Below, piece after piece: positions 25,673 to 35,068 of a stretch of 64,000 nt of DNA (position 1 is its first letter; the number at the start of each line of letters is the position of its first letter). Under the pieces are notes generated by a model. It did no database searches and was not told the origin of the DNA. It saw nothing but the letters and a program-made list of their open reading frames with translations. The stretch is taken from positions 62,001 to 126,000 of the forward strand of contig UQWS01000001.1 of NCBI GenBank assembly GCA_900544875.1. The letters are read 5' to 3'. A program made the translations under genes and the position numbers. The DNA comes from an uncultured Collinsella sp. (lineage in GTDB: Bacteria; Actinomycetota; Coriobacteriia; Coriobacteriales; Coriobacteriaceae).

Positions 25673-26248
25673 CTACTTTTTGGCGGCTTTGCGCTCGTCG
25701 CGGATGCGGGCGCGGTCCATGGCCGCCTCGACAGCAGAAAAGCGGCAACCACAGTAGTTCTGCCGATACATGCCCAGCTCGCGCGAACGGCGTGTCGCCT
25801 CGGGGTAATACGGGCGAAAATCGCGAATGACCGGAGTGAGACCGCGGGCGGCAGCCAAGCGCTCAAGCACATCATTGCAGGTATCGAACAGCTGATACGG
25901 CGAGACGGCGAGCGTCGTACCCACATATTCGAACCCGCGCTCCTGGGCCACACGGCATGCCTCGGCCAGACGCAGGGCATAGCACGCACGACAGCGACGG
26001 GGTCGATCGGCGCTCAACGGGGCCACACCGGCCTCCCAGCGCTCGCGGTCCTCGCCTGTCTCGATAAGCTCGATGTCGCCATCGGCACACCACCGGCGCA
26101 GTTCGTCCAGGCGGCGCTGCCATTCATCGCGCGGTTGAATATTGGGGTTGGTCCAGCAAATCGTGGGCTCAAACCCCTCCTCGCGCAGCAGGCGGACCGG
26201 CTCAAGCGAGCACGGCGCACAGCAGGCGTGCAGCAGCAACGGCTTCAT
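25673..26248 (-). CDS. queH: Epoxyqueuosine reductase QueH
   Basis: A 191-residue protein of the QueH (formerly DUF208) family, which reduces epoxyqueuosine to queuosine without cobalamin, unlike QueG. The cysteine motifs are clear: HACCAPCS at the N terminus, RCRACY in the middle and NYCGCRFS near the end, forming the iron-sulfur and metal sites. The second ATG (26248) has better spacing from AGGAGG than the one six bases earlier. It probably shares a transcript with queA. Confidence 0.94.
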   Translation of the reverse strand: MKPLLLHACCAPCSLEPVRLLREEGFEPTICWTNPNIQPRDEWQRRLDELRRWCADGDIELIETGEDRERWEAGVAPLSADRPRRCRACYALRLAEACRVAQERGFEYVGTTLAVSPYQLFDTCNDVLERLAAARGLTPVIRDFRPYYPEATRRSRELGMYRQNYCGCRFSAVEAAMDRARIRDERKAAKK

Positions 26249-26310
26249 CAGCATCTCCTCCTCTGCAATGATTTTTTAATCCCCGTCCCAGAAAAATCAT
26301 CCCAAAAAGA

Positions 26311-26880
26311 CTACCTTGCGAAAAATCGCACGCCAAAGGATGTGTCCTCGCAGGCGACAATGCGGCGGTCGCGCAGGATGGTCCGCACGTAATACCAATC
26401 GCCCACGCAGCCCGACAAGTGCAGACCAGCCGCCAGGTAGCACAGCAGCGGATAGCCCGAAAACGCAAACCCCAGGGCAAGCGTTGTCGTCACAACAACC
26501 GTCGGCGCCAGACAAACCGCCATGTACCGCCGGCGCGAATACACAACGCCCTCGGCGCAGGCATAGATCATCGCCGTCTCGCGATTCGCCCCAAAGGTCA
26601 CCTGCGCGCCCGCAGGCGCCAGCAGCTTAAAAAACACCGCATGCACCAGCTCGTGCACGGCAAACGATGCCATTGAGACCGCAGCCAAGCCGACTATCCA
26701 GCCCACGACAGCCATCCAGCCGCCCGCCTCAGCCGCGTCCAAGTCCGCAGGCCCGCCCAGCAGCATAAACACCGGCACCAGGCACACGGCAAACACCGCG
26801 ACCACGGCCATCCCCCACACGAAGCAAGCGTGTAGAAAATCCTCGTCCTCAAACGCATGTATGTTGGAAATCTCATTCAT
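26311..26880 (-). CDS. DUF3267 putative membrane zinc metalloprotease
   Basis: A 189-residue membrane protein with about four hydrophobic segments. The HELVH motif (HExxH) sits at the end of the second segment, and an HLSGCVGDWYY segment near residue 155 may give a further ligand, as in the DUF3267 putative zincin family. The substrate is unknown. The ribosome site is poor. It precedes queH by 62 bp on the same strand but need not be functionally linked. Confidence 0.8.
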   Translation of the reverse strand: MNEISNIHAFEDEDFLHACFVWGMAVVAVFAVCLVPVFMLLGGPADLDAAEAGGWMAVVGWIVGLAAVSMASFAVHELVHAVFFKLLAPAGAQVTFGANRETAMIYACAEGVVYSRRRYMAVCLAPTVVVTTTLALGFAFSGYPLLCYLAAGLHLSGCVGDWYYVRTILRDRRIVACEDTSFGVRFFAR

Positions 26881-27012
26881 AGCATCTTAGGATAGCGCTC
26901 CTGCCACGTACCCGTCCGCATGTGCGATAATGTCGAACGATATGCACGAATTGACCACCGCGCTGCCGAACCCCGTGCCCGGCCGCGCTCCCACCATATG
27001 CGAAGGAGTCCC

Positions 27013-29163
27013 ATGGCATCCAAATATTCCATGAACGACCGTCCCAGCTGGCCGCGCCGCGCCATCGTTACCGCCGGCGAGCCCTACGGCAACAAGGGCC
27101 TGCACTTTGGCCACGTCGGTGGCGTCTTTGTCCCGGCCGACTTCTTCGCCCGCTTCCTGCGCGACCGCCTGGGCCGCGAGAACGTCATCTTCACCTCGGG
27201 CACCGACTGCTACGGCTCGCCCATCATGGAGAGCTACCGCAAGCTCAAGGAGAACGAGGGCTACGACAAGTCCATTAGCGAGTATGTCGAGTCCAACCAC
27301 TCCCGCCAGGCCGCGACCCTCAACAACTACAGCATCAGCTGCGACATCTACGGCGGCTCGGGCCTTGAGCCGGCTGCGCAGATTCACAACGAGGTGACCG
27401 CCGAGATTATCAAGCGCCTGCACGAGCAGGGCACCATCTCCAAGCGCTCCACGCTGCAGTTCTACGACGCCAAGGCCGGCACGTTCCTCAACGGCCGTCA
27501 GGTGATCGGCCGCTGCCCCATCCAGGGCTGCAAGTCCGAGAAGGCGTACGCCGACGAGTGCGACCTGGGTCACCAGTTTGAGCCCGAGGAGCTCATCGCG
27601 CCCAAGAGCCAGCTCACCGGCGAGGTGCCCGAGCTGCGCCCAGTCGACAATCTCTACTTTGATCTGCCGGCCTACCTCGACTTTATGAAGACCTATACCG
27701 CCAAGCTCGCCCAGAACCCGCAGGTTCGCTCCGTGGTCTCCAAGACCATGGAGGAGTGGCTGCTGCCGGCTCAGCTCTACATCCAGAACAAGTTCCGCGA
27801 GGCCTTCGATGCCGTCGAGGACCAGCTCCCCGAGCACACCGTGCTGGAACCCGAGGGCAACAAGAGCAGCTTTACCGTCACCTTCCCCAGCTGGAAGGAG
27901 CGCGACGACGCCCACGCGGTGTTCGCCAACGGCGGCGTGCGCTTCCGCAGCGGCAAAGCGCTCGTGCCCTTCCGCATCACCGGCAACATCGACTGGGGCG
28001 TTCCGGTACCCGAGGTCGACGGCGTCTCCGACGTCACCTGCTGGTGCTGGCCCGAGAGCCTGTGGGCGCCCATCAGCTATACGCGTACCGTGCTCGCGCG
28101 CGATGCTAAGGCCGCCGGCGTGACCGAGGGCGTCGCCGCCCAGGATGCCGCCCTTATGGGCGAGCCCGCTGCCGACTCCACGCAGGTGCCCGCGCCCACC
28201 TACCAGCACAGCTCGCTCGACTGGCGCGACTGGTGGTGCTCGGACGACGCACAGATCTACCAGTTTATCGGTCAGGACAACATCTACTTCTACTGCATCG
28301 CGCAGACCGCCATGTGGGAGGCCCTGGGCTGGGACCTCACGCAGAGCACCGTCAGCGCCTGCTACCACCTGCTCTACATGGGCAAAAAGGCCAGCTCGTC
28401 CTCGCAGACGCCTCCCCCGCCGGCAGACGACCTGCTCAACCACTACACCTGCGAGCAGATGCGCGCGCACTGGCTGTCGCTCGGCCTGTCCGAAAAGCCG
28501 GTGAGCTTTAGCCCCAAGGCATACGACACCCGCGTGACCGGCAAGGACAAGGACGGCAACGAGGTGCGCGCCTGCGACGACAAGCGCGTCATCGATCCGG
28601 CCCTTAAGGAGAGCGCCCTTTTGACCGGCGTGTTCAACCGTCTGGCCCGCAGCTGCTTCTACGGCGTCGCCGTCAAGGAAGGCGACGAGAGCCCCTATCG
28701 CAACGGCTGCATCCCCGCCGGTGCGGCCTCTGCCGCCGTGGTCGAAGCCGCCGAGCAGGCAGCTCTCGCCTTTGAGCAGGCTATGTACAAGTTCGAGACG
28801 CACCGCGCGCTTGCCGTGTGCGACGACTACCTGCGCGCCGCCAACAAGCGCTGGAGCGACGCTTCCAAGGCCGCCAACAAGCTCGAAGGCAAGCCAGCAA
28901 ACGCCGCGATGACGCAGGCCCTCGTCGACGCCTTTACCGAGCTGCGCGTGGCGACCGTGCTCATGCACGGCATCGTCCCTGCCGGCTGCGAGCTCATCTG
29001 CGAGTACTTCGACATCGACCCGGTCGCCTTCTTTAGCTGGGATAACATCTTCGCCTCCACGGATGAGTTTGTGGAGAGCCTGGGCGAGAAGCCCGGCGAG
29101 CACCGCGTAAAGCCGCTGCCCCCGCGCTTCGACTTCTTTAGCAAGCACGAGAGCCAGTACTAA
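27013..29163 (+). CDS. Methionyl-tRNA synthetase-like class I tRNA ligase
   Basis: A 716-residue class I synthetase. MetRS features are visible: PYGNKGLHFGH (HIGH motif), GTDCYGSPI, a zinc knuckle with C-P-I-Q-G-C and a later C-x2-GH, NIDWGVPVPE, WAPISY, and an anticodon-binding helical domain. The KMSKS loop is degenerate, reading KKASSSSQT. The length exceeds bacterial MetRS, but no C-terminal EMAP-like domain is evident. It may be the organism's MetRS or a divergent paralogue. GAAGGAG precedes the ATG; the longer upstream frame is not needed. The methyltransferase gene follows after 36 bp. Confidence 0.8.
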   Translation: MASKYSMNDRPSWPRRAIVTAGEPYGNKGLHFGHVGGVFVPADFFARFLRDRLGRENVIFTSGTDCYGSPIMESYRKLKENEGYDKSISEYVESNHSRQAATLNNYSISCDIYGGSGLEPAAQIHNEVTAEIIKRLHEQGTISKRSTLQFYDAKAGTFLNGRQVIGRCPIQGCKSEKAYADECDLGHQFEPEELIAPKSQLTGEVPELRPVDNLYFDLPAYLDFMKTYTAKLAQNPQVRSVVSKTMEEWLLPAQLYIQNKFREAFDAVEDQLPEHTVLEPEGNKSSFTVTFPSWKERDDAHAVFANGGVRFRSGKALVPFRITGNIDWGVPVPEVDGVSDVTCWCWPESLWAPISYTRTVLARDAKAAGVTEGVAAQDAALMGEPAADSTQVPAPTYQHSSLDWRDWWCSDDAQIYQFIGQDNIYFYCIAQTAMWEALGWDLTQSTVSACYHLLYMGKKASSSSQTPPPPADDLLNHYTCEQMRAHWLSLGLSEKPVSFSPKAYDTRVTGKDKDGNEVRACDDKRVIDPALKESALLTGVFNRLARSCFYGVAVKEGDESPYRNGCIPAGAASAAVVEAAEQAALAFEQAMYKFETHRALAVCDDYLRAANKRWSDASKAANKLEGKPANAAMTQALVDAFTELRVATVLMHGIVPAGCELICEYFDIDPVAFFSWDNIFASTDEFVESLGEKPGEHRVKPLPPRFDFFSKHESQY

Positions 29164-29199
29164 ACACTCGACATGTAATGGAATGGGAAGGAAAGACGG

Positions 29200-30303
29200 A
29201 TGTCCAAGCCGCGTCGTCGTAAGCAGAAAAAGCAGGTCAAGGCCGAGCTCAAGCTCAGGCAGTTTGCCGCCACCGAGCTTTCCGACCAGCTTGCCGCCCT
29301 TCCTTGCGCCGCCGACCTGCCGCGCTTTATGGTCGACACGGTCGCCGGCGCCTATGCGCCCGCCGATGCCGAGCTCATGATCGAGGGCTTCGGCGCCGCG
29401 GCCACACGCCCGGTCACGCTGCGCGCCAACACGCTCAAGGCAACCGCCGAGGACATCGCTGCGGCGCTCGATGCCGCCGGCATCGCCCACAACCCCGTCG
29501 CCTGGTACCCAGACGCCTTCATCCTGCCCGACGCCCAGGTTTCCGACCTGTGGGACCTCGACATCTACCGCGACGGCAAGATCTACTTGCAAAGTCTGTC
29601 GTCCATGATGCCGCCGTTGGTCCTGGGCGCTCAGGCAGGCGAGGACATCCTGGACATGTGCGCGGCCCCCGGTGGCAAGACGACGCAGATTGCCGCCCTC
29701 ACCCAGGGCCAGGCACACCTCACGGTCTGCGAGATGAGCATCCCCCGCGCCGAAAAGCTTGAGTCCAACCTCCACCGCCAGGGCGCCAAAAACGTGCCCG
29801 TCATGCGCATCGACGCACGCGAGCTCGACGAGTTCTTCCGCTTTGACCGCATCCTGCTCGACGCTCCCTGCACCGGCACGGGCACCGTCATCAGCGGCAA
29901 CGAGAAAAGCCTGCGCGGCCTGACCGAGCAGCTGCTCGTCAAATGCGCCCGCTCGCAGCGAGCACTTCTGGACCGCGCCATGGGAGCCCTCAAACCGGGC
30001 GGCACGCTCGTCTATTCGACTTGTTCGATCTTGCCGCAGGAAAACGAGGACGCCCTGCAAGAGGCCCTCGACAAGCACATGGATTGCGAGCTTATCCCCC
30101 TCGACGGCACGCCAAGCGAAAGTGAGGCACGCCGCGCCCAGGAAGCTGATGAGGAGCCGCGCATCGAGTCCAACGCCCTCACCGAGGCCATCGCCGCCGG
30201 CCACGTCTCGTCCGTCACCAACGGTATGCCCGGCACGCTGACCATTCCGCCTAGCCGCGACTTTGAGGGTTTCTACATTGCCCTGATCCGAAAACGCAGC
30301 TAG
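29200..30303 (+). CDS. RsmB/RsmF-type RNA cytosine-C5 methyltransferase
   Basis: A 367-residue SAM-dependent methyltransferase of the NOL1/NOP2/Sun family. The SAM site is DMCAAPGGKT, the two catalytic Cys motifs are LLDAPCTGTG (motif IV) and YSTCSI (motif VI). A Lys/Arg-rich N terminus (KPRRRKQKKQ) suits RNA binding. Target is probably rRNA; which cytosine cannot be told. It appears cotranscribed with the upstream synthetase. Confidence 0.9.
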   Translation: MSKPRRRKQKKQVKAELKLRQFAATELSDQLAALPCAADLPRFMVDTVAGAYAPADAELMIEGFGAAATRPVTLRANTLKATAEDIAAALDAAGIAHNPVAWYPDAFILPDAQVSDLWDLDIYRDGKIYLQSLSSMMPPLVLGAQAGEDILDMCAAPGGKTTQIAALTQGQAHLTVCEMSIPRAEKLESNLHRQGAKNVPVMRIDARELDEFFRFDRILLDAPCTGTGTVISGNEKSLRGLTEQLLVKCARSQRALLDRAMGALKPGGTLVYSTCSILPQENEDALQEALDKHMDCELIPLDGTPSESEARRAQEADEEPRIESNALTEAIAAGHVSSVTNGMPGTLTIPPSRDFEGFYIALIRKRS

Positions 30304-30327
30304 CGCACGGATCCAAAACTCAACAAG

Positions 30328-30498
30328 CTATCTCCGTGCGCGTTTGCTCTGCTGGTCGCGATGCTGTTTAAGCGTCGCGCGCTCCTTGCGTTCGGCCCTT
30401 TTGCCCTTAATGGCCGTGACCACAAAGTAGATGACCGCGGCGGCAACAATTGCGCCCACACACAGGCCAATCGAGCCAAACATTGCTGTCAATTCCAT
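30328..30498 (-). CDS. Small single-pass membrane protein, 56 residues
   Basis: An ORF on the minus strand with ATG at 30498 and TAG at 30328-30330, preceded by GAGAGGTG. The product starts MELTAMFGSIG, has one hydrophobic helix (about 8-30) and ends in a very basic tail of about 26 residues (KGKRAERKERA and so on). It is convergent with the methyltransferase. I do not recognise a family. The ribosome site and the helix-plus-basic-tail design support it as a real gene. Confidence 0.6.
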   Translation of the reverse strand: MELTAMFGSIGLCVGAIVAAAVIYFVVTAIKGKRAERKERATLKQHRDQQSKRARR

Positions 30499-30689
30499 AC
30501 CGCGTCACCTCTCTTTTAAACGGGACTTTCAAGATAGCACCTCGATCCCCGCCACCACAGCTCCTTCACGTTCGCCGGCCCTTCGGTCTAACGGATGGCG
30601 CGGCGGGGAAAAATCAACTCGTCAAACGATTTAGCATTCGCAATTCCGGCTGCATCGCGCCGGCCGCCATCACATAGAATCGAGCTTCC

Positions 30690-31781
30690 ATGGATACCCT
30701 CAACGATCTAAATGAGCGCGTCGACGCCTTCGTCGGCACCAGCTCCTTCGACACGCCTGCCGCGGCAAACGGCCAAGCCCCCATCGATGTGCCCGCCGAG
30801 GTTCACGAGGACATCGTCGCCTCGGTCGATTTCTCCGAGGTCGAGCTCGCAGACGAGTTCACCGAGCCCCAGGTAGCCGTGACCCCCAACGGACTGCTCC
30901 CCATGGAGCCGCTGCCCATCGACGGGCGTTTGCGAAAGGCGGCCCTCCGTATGCCCGACGAGATTGAAGAGGCTAGCGGCTTTACGCTCTTCGGTCGTCG
31001 TATCAAATCGCTTATCTACACCACCGACGTCGCGGTCATCCGCAACTCCAACGCCGATGCCGTCTTTGCCGTTTACCCCTTCACGCCGCAGCCGGCCATT
31101 ACGCAGGCACTGTTGACCGTCGCCGAGTGCCCGGTCTTTGTAGGCGTGGGCGGCGGAACTACGACCGGTAAGCGCTCCGTGCAGATGGCAGCCGTCTCCG
31201 AGATGCAGGGCGCGGCGGGCTGCGTGGTCAACTCCCCCGCTACTGCCGAGATGGTCGAGCACATCACCAACATCGCCGACATCCCCGTCATCGCTACGGT
31301 CGTTCGCTGCGACGACGATGCCCACGCCAAGGTGCGCGCTGGAGCCAAGATTCTCAACATCGCCGCCGGCAAGAACACGCCCCAGGTCCTACGCGAGCTG
31401 CGCAAGCACTATCCCAACCTGCCGCTCATCGCGCCGGGCGGCAAGACGCCAGAGAGCATCCGTGAAACCATCGCCGCCGGCGCCAACGCCATCATCTGGA
31501 CGCCGCCTTCGGCCCAGCAGCTACAGACCGACATGATGCAGCGTTATCGCAAGATGAAGGAAGACGCCACACCTGTCATCTCGCACGACGATGTGCCCAT
31601 TATCGACCAGGTCTCCGCCGCCGAGGTCAGCCAGATCGAGAACATGAATCCCGACGTGCCGATTCCCGACGAAGTCATCGAGCGCGTCGCTTCGATCCAC
31701 GAGCGCGTCGAGGAGCATCGCGCCAACCGCGGCCTCAAGCCGTCACTGCACGGCTTTTTCTTCCGAGGAAAGAAACGCTAG
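30690..31781 (+). CDS. Conserved TIM-barrel-like protein annotated as hydrolase in relatives
   Basis: A 363-residue protein. The region at about 100-290 has the repeating beta-alpha pattern of an aldolase/ThiG-type barrel (VGVGGGTTTGKRS, NIAAGKNTP, APGGKTPESI, ANAIIWTPPS). Similar proteins in Firmicutes carry the vague label hydrolase; I cannot name a substrate. An 80-residue N-terminal extension and a 70-residue C-terminal extension are not conserved in my memory of the family. The ribosome site is weak. A strong terminator follows. Confidence 0.6.
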   Translation: MDTLNDLNERVDAFVGTSSFDTPAAANGQAPIDVPAEVHEDIVASVDFSEVELADEFTEPQVAVTPNGLLPMEPLPIDGRLRKAALRMPDEIEEASGFTLFGRRIKSLIYTTDVAVIRNSNADAVFAVYPFTPQPAITQALLTVAECPVFVGVGGGTTTGKRSVQMAAVSEMQGAAGCVVNSPATAEMVEHITNIADIPVIATVVRCDDDAHAKVRAGAKILNIAAGKNTPQVLRELRKHYPNLPLIAPGGKTPESIRETIAAGANAIIWTPPSAQQLQTDMMQRYRKMKEDATPVISHDDVPIIDQVSAAEVSQIENMNPDVPIPDEVIERVASIHERVEEHRANRGLKPSLHGFFFRGKKR

Positions 31782-31792
31782 CAAAACATCTT

Positions 31793-31830
31793 GGCCCGCC
31801 CCACAAACGTGAGGCGGGCCGTTTTCGTTT
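31793..31830. terminator. Terminator between convergent genes
   Basis: GGCCCGCC (31793-31800) pairs with GGCGGGCC (31813-31820), followed by GTTTTCGTTT. Confidence 0.85.
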
Positions 31831-31861
31831 GAGCAATCATGCAGCGATGTGATGGGGCAAA

Positions 31862-32752
31862 TTAATCCACGCGCTTGTCGCCCATAAAGAAGAGCGCCAC
31901 CGTACCAGGTCCGGTATGCGAGCCAATCAGAGTACCGATGTTATTGATCTCAATCTTGCCTTTAAGCTGCGGAACCTGTTCCTCAATCAGCGCCGCAACT
32001 GCCTCGGCATCCTCGCGGCACGCCGAGTGCGACATGATGCACTTACCCGAATAATCCGCACCGTCCTGCACGTGTGCCATCATGGTCTTAGCCATCTCGG
32101 AAATCGCGCGCTTCTTAGTGCGAATCTTCTCACGTGGCGACAGCTTACCTTCGCAATCGACCGTCATAAGCGGGCAAATCTTAAGCGCCGTGCCGATGAT
32201 CGCGCTCGCAGCCGAAATGCGACCGCCGCGCAGGTAGCTCGACAGATCGGTCGAGAAGAACCAGTGGTGCAGGTTGAGCTTGTGCTCCTCGATCCAGGCA
32301 GCCGTCTCGTCGAGTGAAGCCCCGCTATCGCGAACGTCGGCGGCATATTCCAGCAACAGGCCAAAGCCCGAAGACGCCGCCAGCGAATCGATGACGCGTA
32401 CCTTGCCGCCTTGGGGATAGCGATCCGCGAGCATCTGCGCCGCAACGCAGGCCGATCCATACGTGCCCGAAATACCCGACGACAACGTCAGGTGCAGCAC
32501 GTCTTTACCCTCGGCAACAATCGGCTCCCAAAACTCCTCATACTCACCCACGCTCACCTGAGACGTCTTGGGCATAGCACCCGCGGCAATCTGGGCAAAA
32601 AACTCGTCCGGCGTAATCGACTGATACAGATCGTCCGTATAGACAACATCGTCGATCTCGTAATGAAAACACACGACAGGGATATTGCGCGACACAAAGA
32701 ACTCCCGAGTTCGATCGGCGGCGGATTCACAGGTCAGGACAAAATCACTCAT
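31862..32752 (-). CDS. DegV family fatty-acid-binding protein (second copy)
   Basis: A 296-residue DegV/FakB-type protein. The family opening is DFVLTCESAAD, TSQVS is the conserved Thr-Ser motif, GISGTYGSA and IDSLAASSGFG follow, and the C-terminal GSHTGPGTVALFF is diagnostic. It differs clearly from the copy at 17046, so the two may favour different acyl chains. It is divergent from fbp with a 320-bp region between them. Confidence 0.9.
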   Translation of the reverse strand: MSDFVLTCESAADRTREFFVSRNIPVVCFHYEIDDVVYTDDLYQSITPDEFFAQIAAGAMPKTSQVSVGEYEEFWEPIVAEGKDVLHLTLSSGISGTYGSACVAAQMLADRYPQGGKVRVIDSLAASSGFGLLLEYAADVRDSGASLDETAAWIEEHKLNLHHWFFSTDLSSYLRGGRISAASAIIGTALKICPLMTVDCEGKLSPREKIRTKKRAISEMAKTMMAHVQDGADYSGKCIMSHSACREDAEAVAALIEEQVPQLKGKIEINNIGTLIGSHTGPGTVALFFMGDKRVD

Positions 32753-32822
32753 ATGAGGCTCCTTACGTATTGCTACGAAAATTATCGCACAGTGAGCCTA
32801 CATACGGTACATATGTCCACTA

Positions 32823-33056
32823 TTTACCAAATCGAACCAAAAATAGCGAACATCTTTACCACCATCGTCTCCACCGGCCCCACGCATAAATATCTGAGAA
32901 AACACCTTCTGTCGTCTCCACTCAACCGCCATATCTACCTCAACTAAATCGATTTACCAAACCGTTCAGCCGACAATTCAGCCGCCGGCGCAAAATCGAA
33001 ACAAAGCCGGCGCATACTGGTAAACGCTTGACGCTGTTTTATCAGTTTTACCAATC
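32823..33056. promoter_or_regulatory. Cluster of TTTACCA sites between degV and fbp
   Basis: TTTACCAA occurs at 32823 and 32953, TTTTACCAAT at 33047-33056, and the inverse TGGTAAA at 33018. The last two form a loose dyad just before the fbp ribosome site. This 320-bp region has no gene and must contain two divergent promoters. Regulator unknown; chance is not excluded. Confidence 0.3.
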
Positions 33057-33073
33057 CCATCGGAAGGTGTTTC

Positions 33074-34990
33074 ATGGTCGCATTCGATCGCAATCCGCAA
33101 GACTCCAAGTATCTGCGTCTGCTGTCGAGACAATTTCCCACCGAGCAATCCGCGTTTACCGAGATCATCAATCTCTCGGCCATCCTCAACCTGCCCAAGG
33201 GCACCGAGCACTTTATGAGCGACCTGCATGGCGAATACGAAGCCTTCATGCACATCCTCAACAACTGCTCGGGCGTCGTACGCGAACATGTCGACGAGAT
33301 CTTTGGCGACACGCTCACCTTTGACGAAAAGGGCGAGCTGTGCACGCTCATCTACTACCCGCGCGAGAAGATTGAGCTGGTCCGCAGCCGGCACGAGGAC
33401 TCGCCCACCTGGTACAAGACCATGCTCGACCAACTCATTGTGGTTGCCCGCTCGCTTTCGAGCCGCTATACCCGCTCCAAGGTGCGTAAGGCCATCCCGC
33501 GCGATTACGCCTACATCATCGACGAGCTGCTGCACACGCATCCGGATGAGAACAACTATCGCGTGCGCTATCACGAGCGCATCGTGGAGTCCATTCTGGA
33601 GACCGCCAGCGCCGACGACTTTATCGAGTCGCTTGCCTCGCTCATCAAGCGCCTGGCCGTCGACCACCTGCACCTGGTGGGCGACATCTTCGACCGCGGC
33701 GGCGGCGCGGCCAAGATTATGGACCGCCTGCTCACCTACCATTCGCTCGACATCCAGTGGGGCAACCACGACCTGCTGTGGATGGGCGCCGCTGCCGGCG
33801 AGCCCGCCTGCATCGCCACGGTGCTGCGCAACAACCTGCGCTACGACAACTACGAGATCCTCGAGAACGACTATGGCATCTCGCTGCGCGAGCTTGTCGC
33901 CTTCGCCGACGCCACCTATACCGCCGGCGAGTCCATCAGCCCGCTCATCAAAGCCATTAACGTCCTGCTTTTTAAGCTCGAGGGCCAGATTATCCAGCGC
34001 CACCCCGAGTTCGACATGGCAGATCGCCTGCTGCTCGACAAGATCGATCACGACGCCAGCACGGTCACGCTTGCCGACGGCAGCGTATGGCCGCTCACGA
34101 CCAACGACTTCCCCACCGTCGATCCAGCGGACCCCTACACGCTCACGCCCGAAGAGCAGCACATCATCGACAAGCTCGTGTCCGAGTTTGTCACCGCCGA
34201 TCACCTGCATCGCCACATCGATTTTCTCTATACCCACGGCTCCATGTATAAGGTCGCCAACGGCAACCTGCTCTTCCACGGCTGCGTGCCGCTCAACGAA
34301 GACGGCACCTTTAGCAGCATGAACTGCCTGGGCACCTGGCACGCCGGCCGCGATTATTTTGATTTCTGCGATCATATCGCCCGCCGCGCCTGGCGCGTTG
34401 GCGACCGCGATGCCCTCGACTGGATGTGGTACCTGTGGATCGGCTTTAACTCACCCGCCAGCGGACGCGTGGTGCGCACGTTCGAGCGCGCCTACATCGC
34501 CGACAAGAGCACGTGGGTCGAGCCGATGGACCCGTACTATACGCTCACCACGTCCTCGTCCGTTTGCGACGACATCATGCGCGAGTTTGGCGTCGCCCCC
34601 ATGGCTTGCTCGCCGACGGGCCACATCATCAACGGCCACACCCCGGTCAAGACCACCAAGGGCGAGCAGCCCATCCGTGCCAACGGCAAGCTGCTGGTCA
34701 TCGACGGCGGTTTCTGTCGCGCCTACCATCCCAAAACGGGCATCGCCGGCTACACGCTCATCTCGAGCTCGCGCGGATGCCGCCTCAAGTCGCACCGGGC
34801 CTTTACCACCGTTGCCGAGGCGCTCACCCGCAACATCGATATCGAAAGCGAGACCAACCGCTTTGACGAGGCCGACCGTCGCCGCATGGTGAGCGACACC
34901 GATACCGGCGTCAAGATTCGCAGCCAGATCCAGGACCTACGCCAACTGCTCGATGCATATAGAAACGGTGCTATCGAGGAGCGCGCCTAG
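33074..34990 (+). CDS. fbp: Fructose-1,6-bisphosphatase class III
   Basis: A 638-residue gluconeogenic phosphatase of the Firmicutes-type class III, which has a metallophosphoesterase fold. The motifs are SDLHGEYEAF, GDIFDRGG, WGNHDLLWMG and NGHTPVK. Length matches the family (about 640-670). GGAAGGTG precedes the ATG. The unusual TTTACCA cluster upstream may reflect catabolite control. Confidence 0.95.
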   Translation: MVAFDRNPQDSKYLRLLSRQFPTEQSAFTEIINLSAILNLPKGTEHFMSDLHGEYEAFMHILNNCSGVVREHVDEIFGDTLTFDEKGELCTLIYYPREKIELVRSRHEDSPTWYKTMLDQLIVVARSLSSRYTRSKVRKAIPRDYAYIIDELLHTHPDENNYRVRYHERIVESILETASADDFIESLASLIKRLAVDHLHLVGDIFDRGGGAAKIMDRLLTYHSLDIQWGNHDLLWMGAAAGEPACIATVLRNNLRYDNYEILENDYGISLRELVAFADATYTAGESISPLIKAINVLLFKLEGQIIQRHPEFDMADRLLLDKIDHDASTVTLADGSVWPLTTNDFPTVDPADPYTLTPEEQHIIDKLVSEFVTADHLHRHIDFLYTHGSMYKVANGNLLFHGCVPLNEDGTFSSMNCLGTWHAGRDYFDFCDHIARRAWRVGDRDALDWMWYLWIGFNSPASGRVVRTFERAYIADKSTWVEPMDPYYTLTTSSSVCDDIMREFGVAPMACSPTGHIINGHTPVKTTKGEQPIRANGKLLVIDGGFCRAYHPKTGIAGYTLISSSRGCRLKSHRAFTTVAEALTRNIDIESETNRFDEADRRRMVSDTDTGVKIRSQIQDLRQLLDAYRNGAIEERA

Positions 34991-35068
34991 CCCCGCCTGC
35001 GGAGATTGGCTAAACTTGCTGAGTTTGTCATCCCCACGGCGCTGCGGCGCCACCCTAAGGCAGGTGCC

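Noticed and set aside
26887..30204. A 1105-codon open frame antisense to the synthetase and methyltransferase genes
   Set aside because: It mirrors two clear genes on the other strand; the product is low-complexity Gly/Val/Ala/Leu typical of antisense frames in GC-rich DNA.
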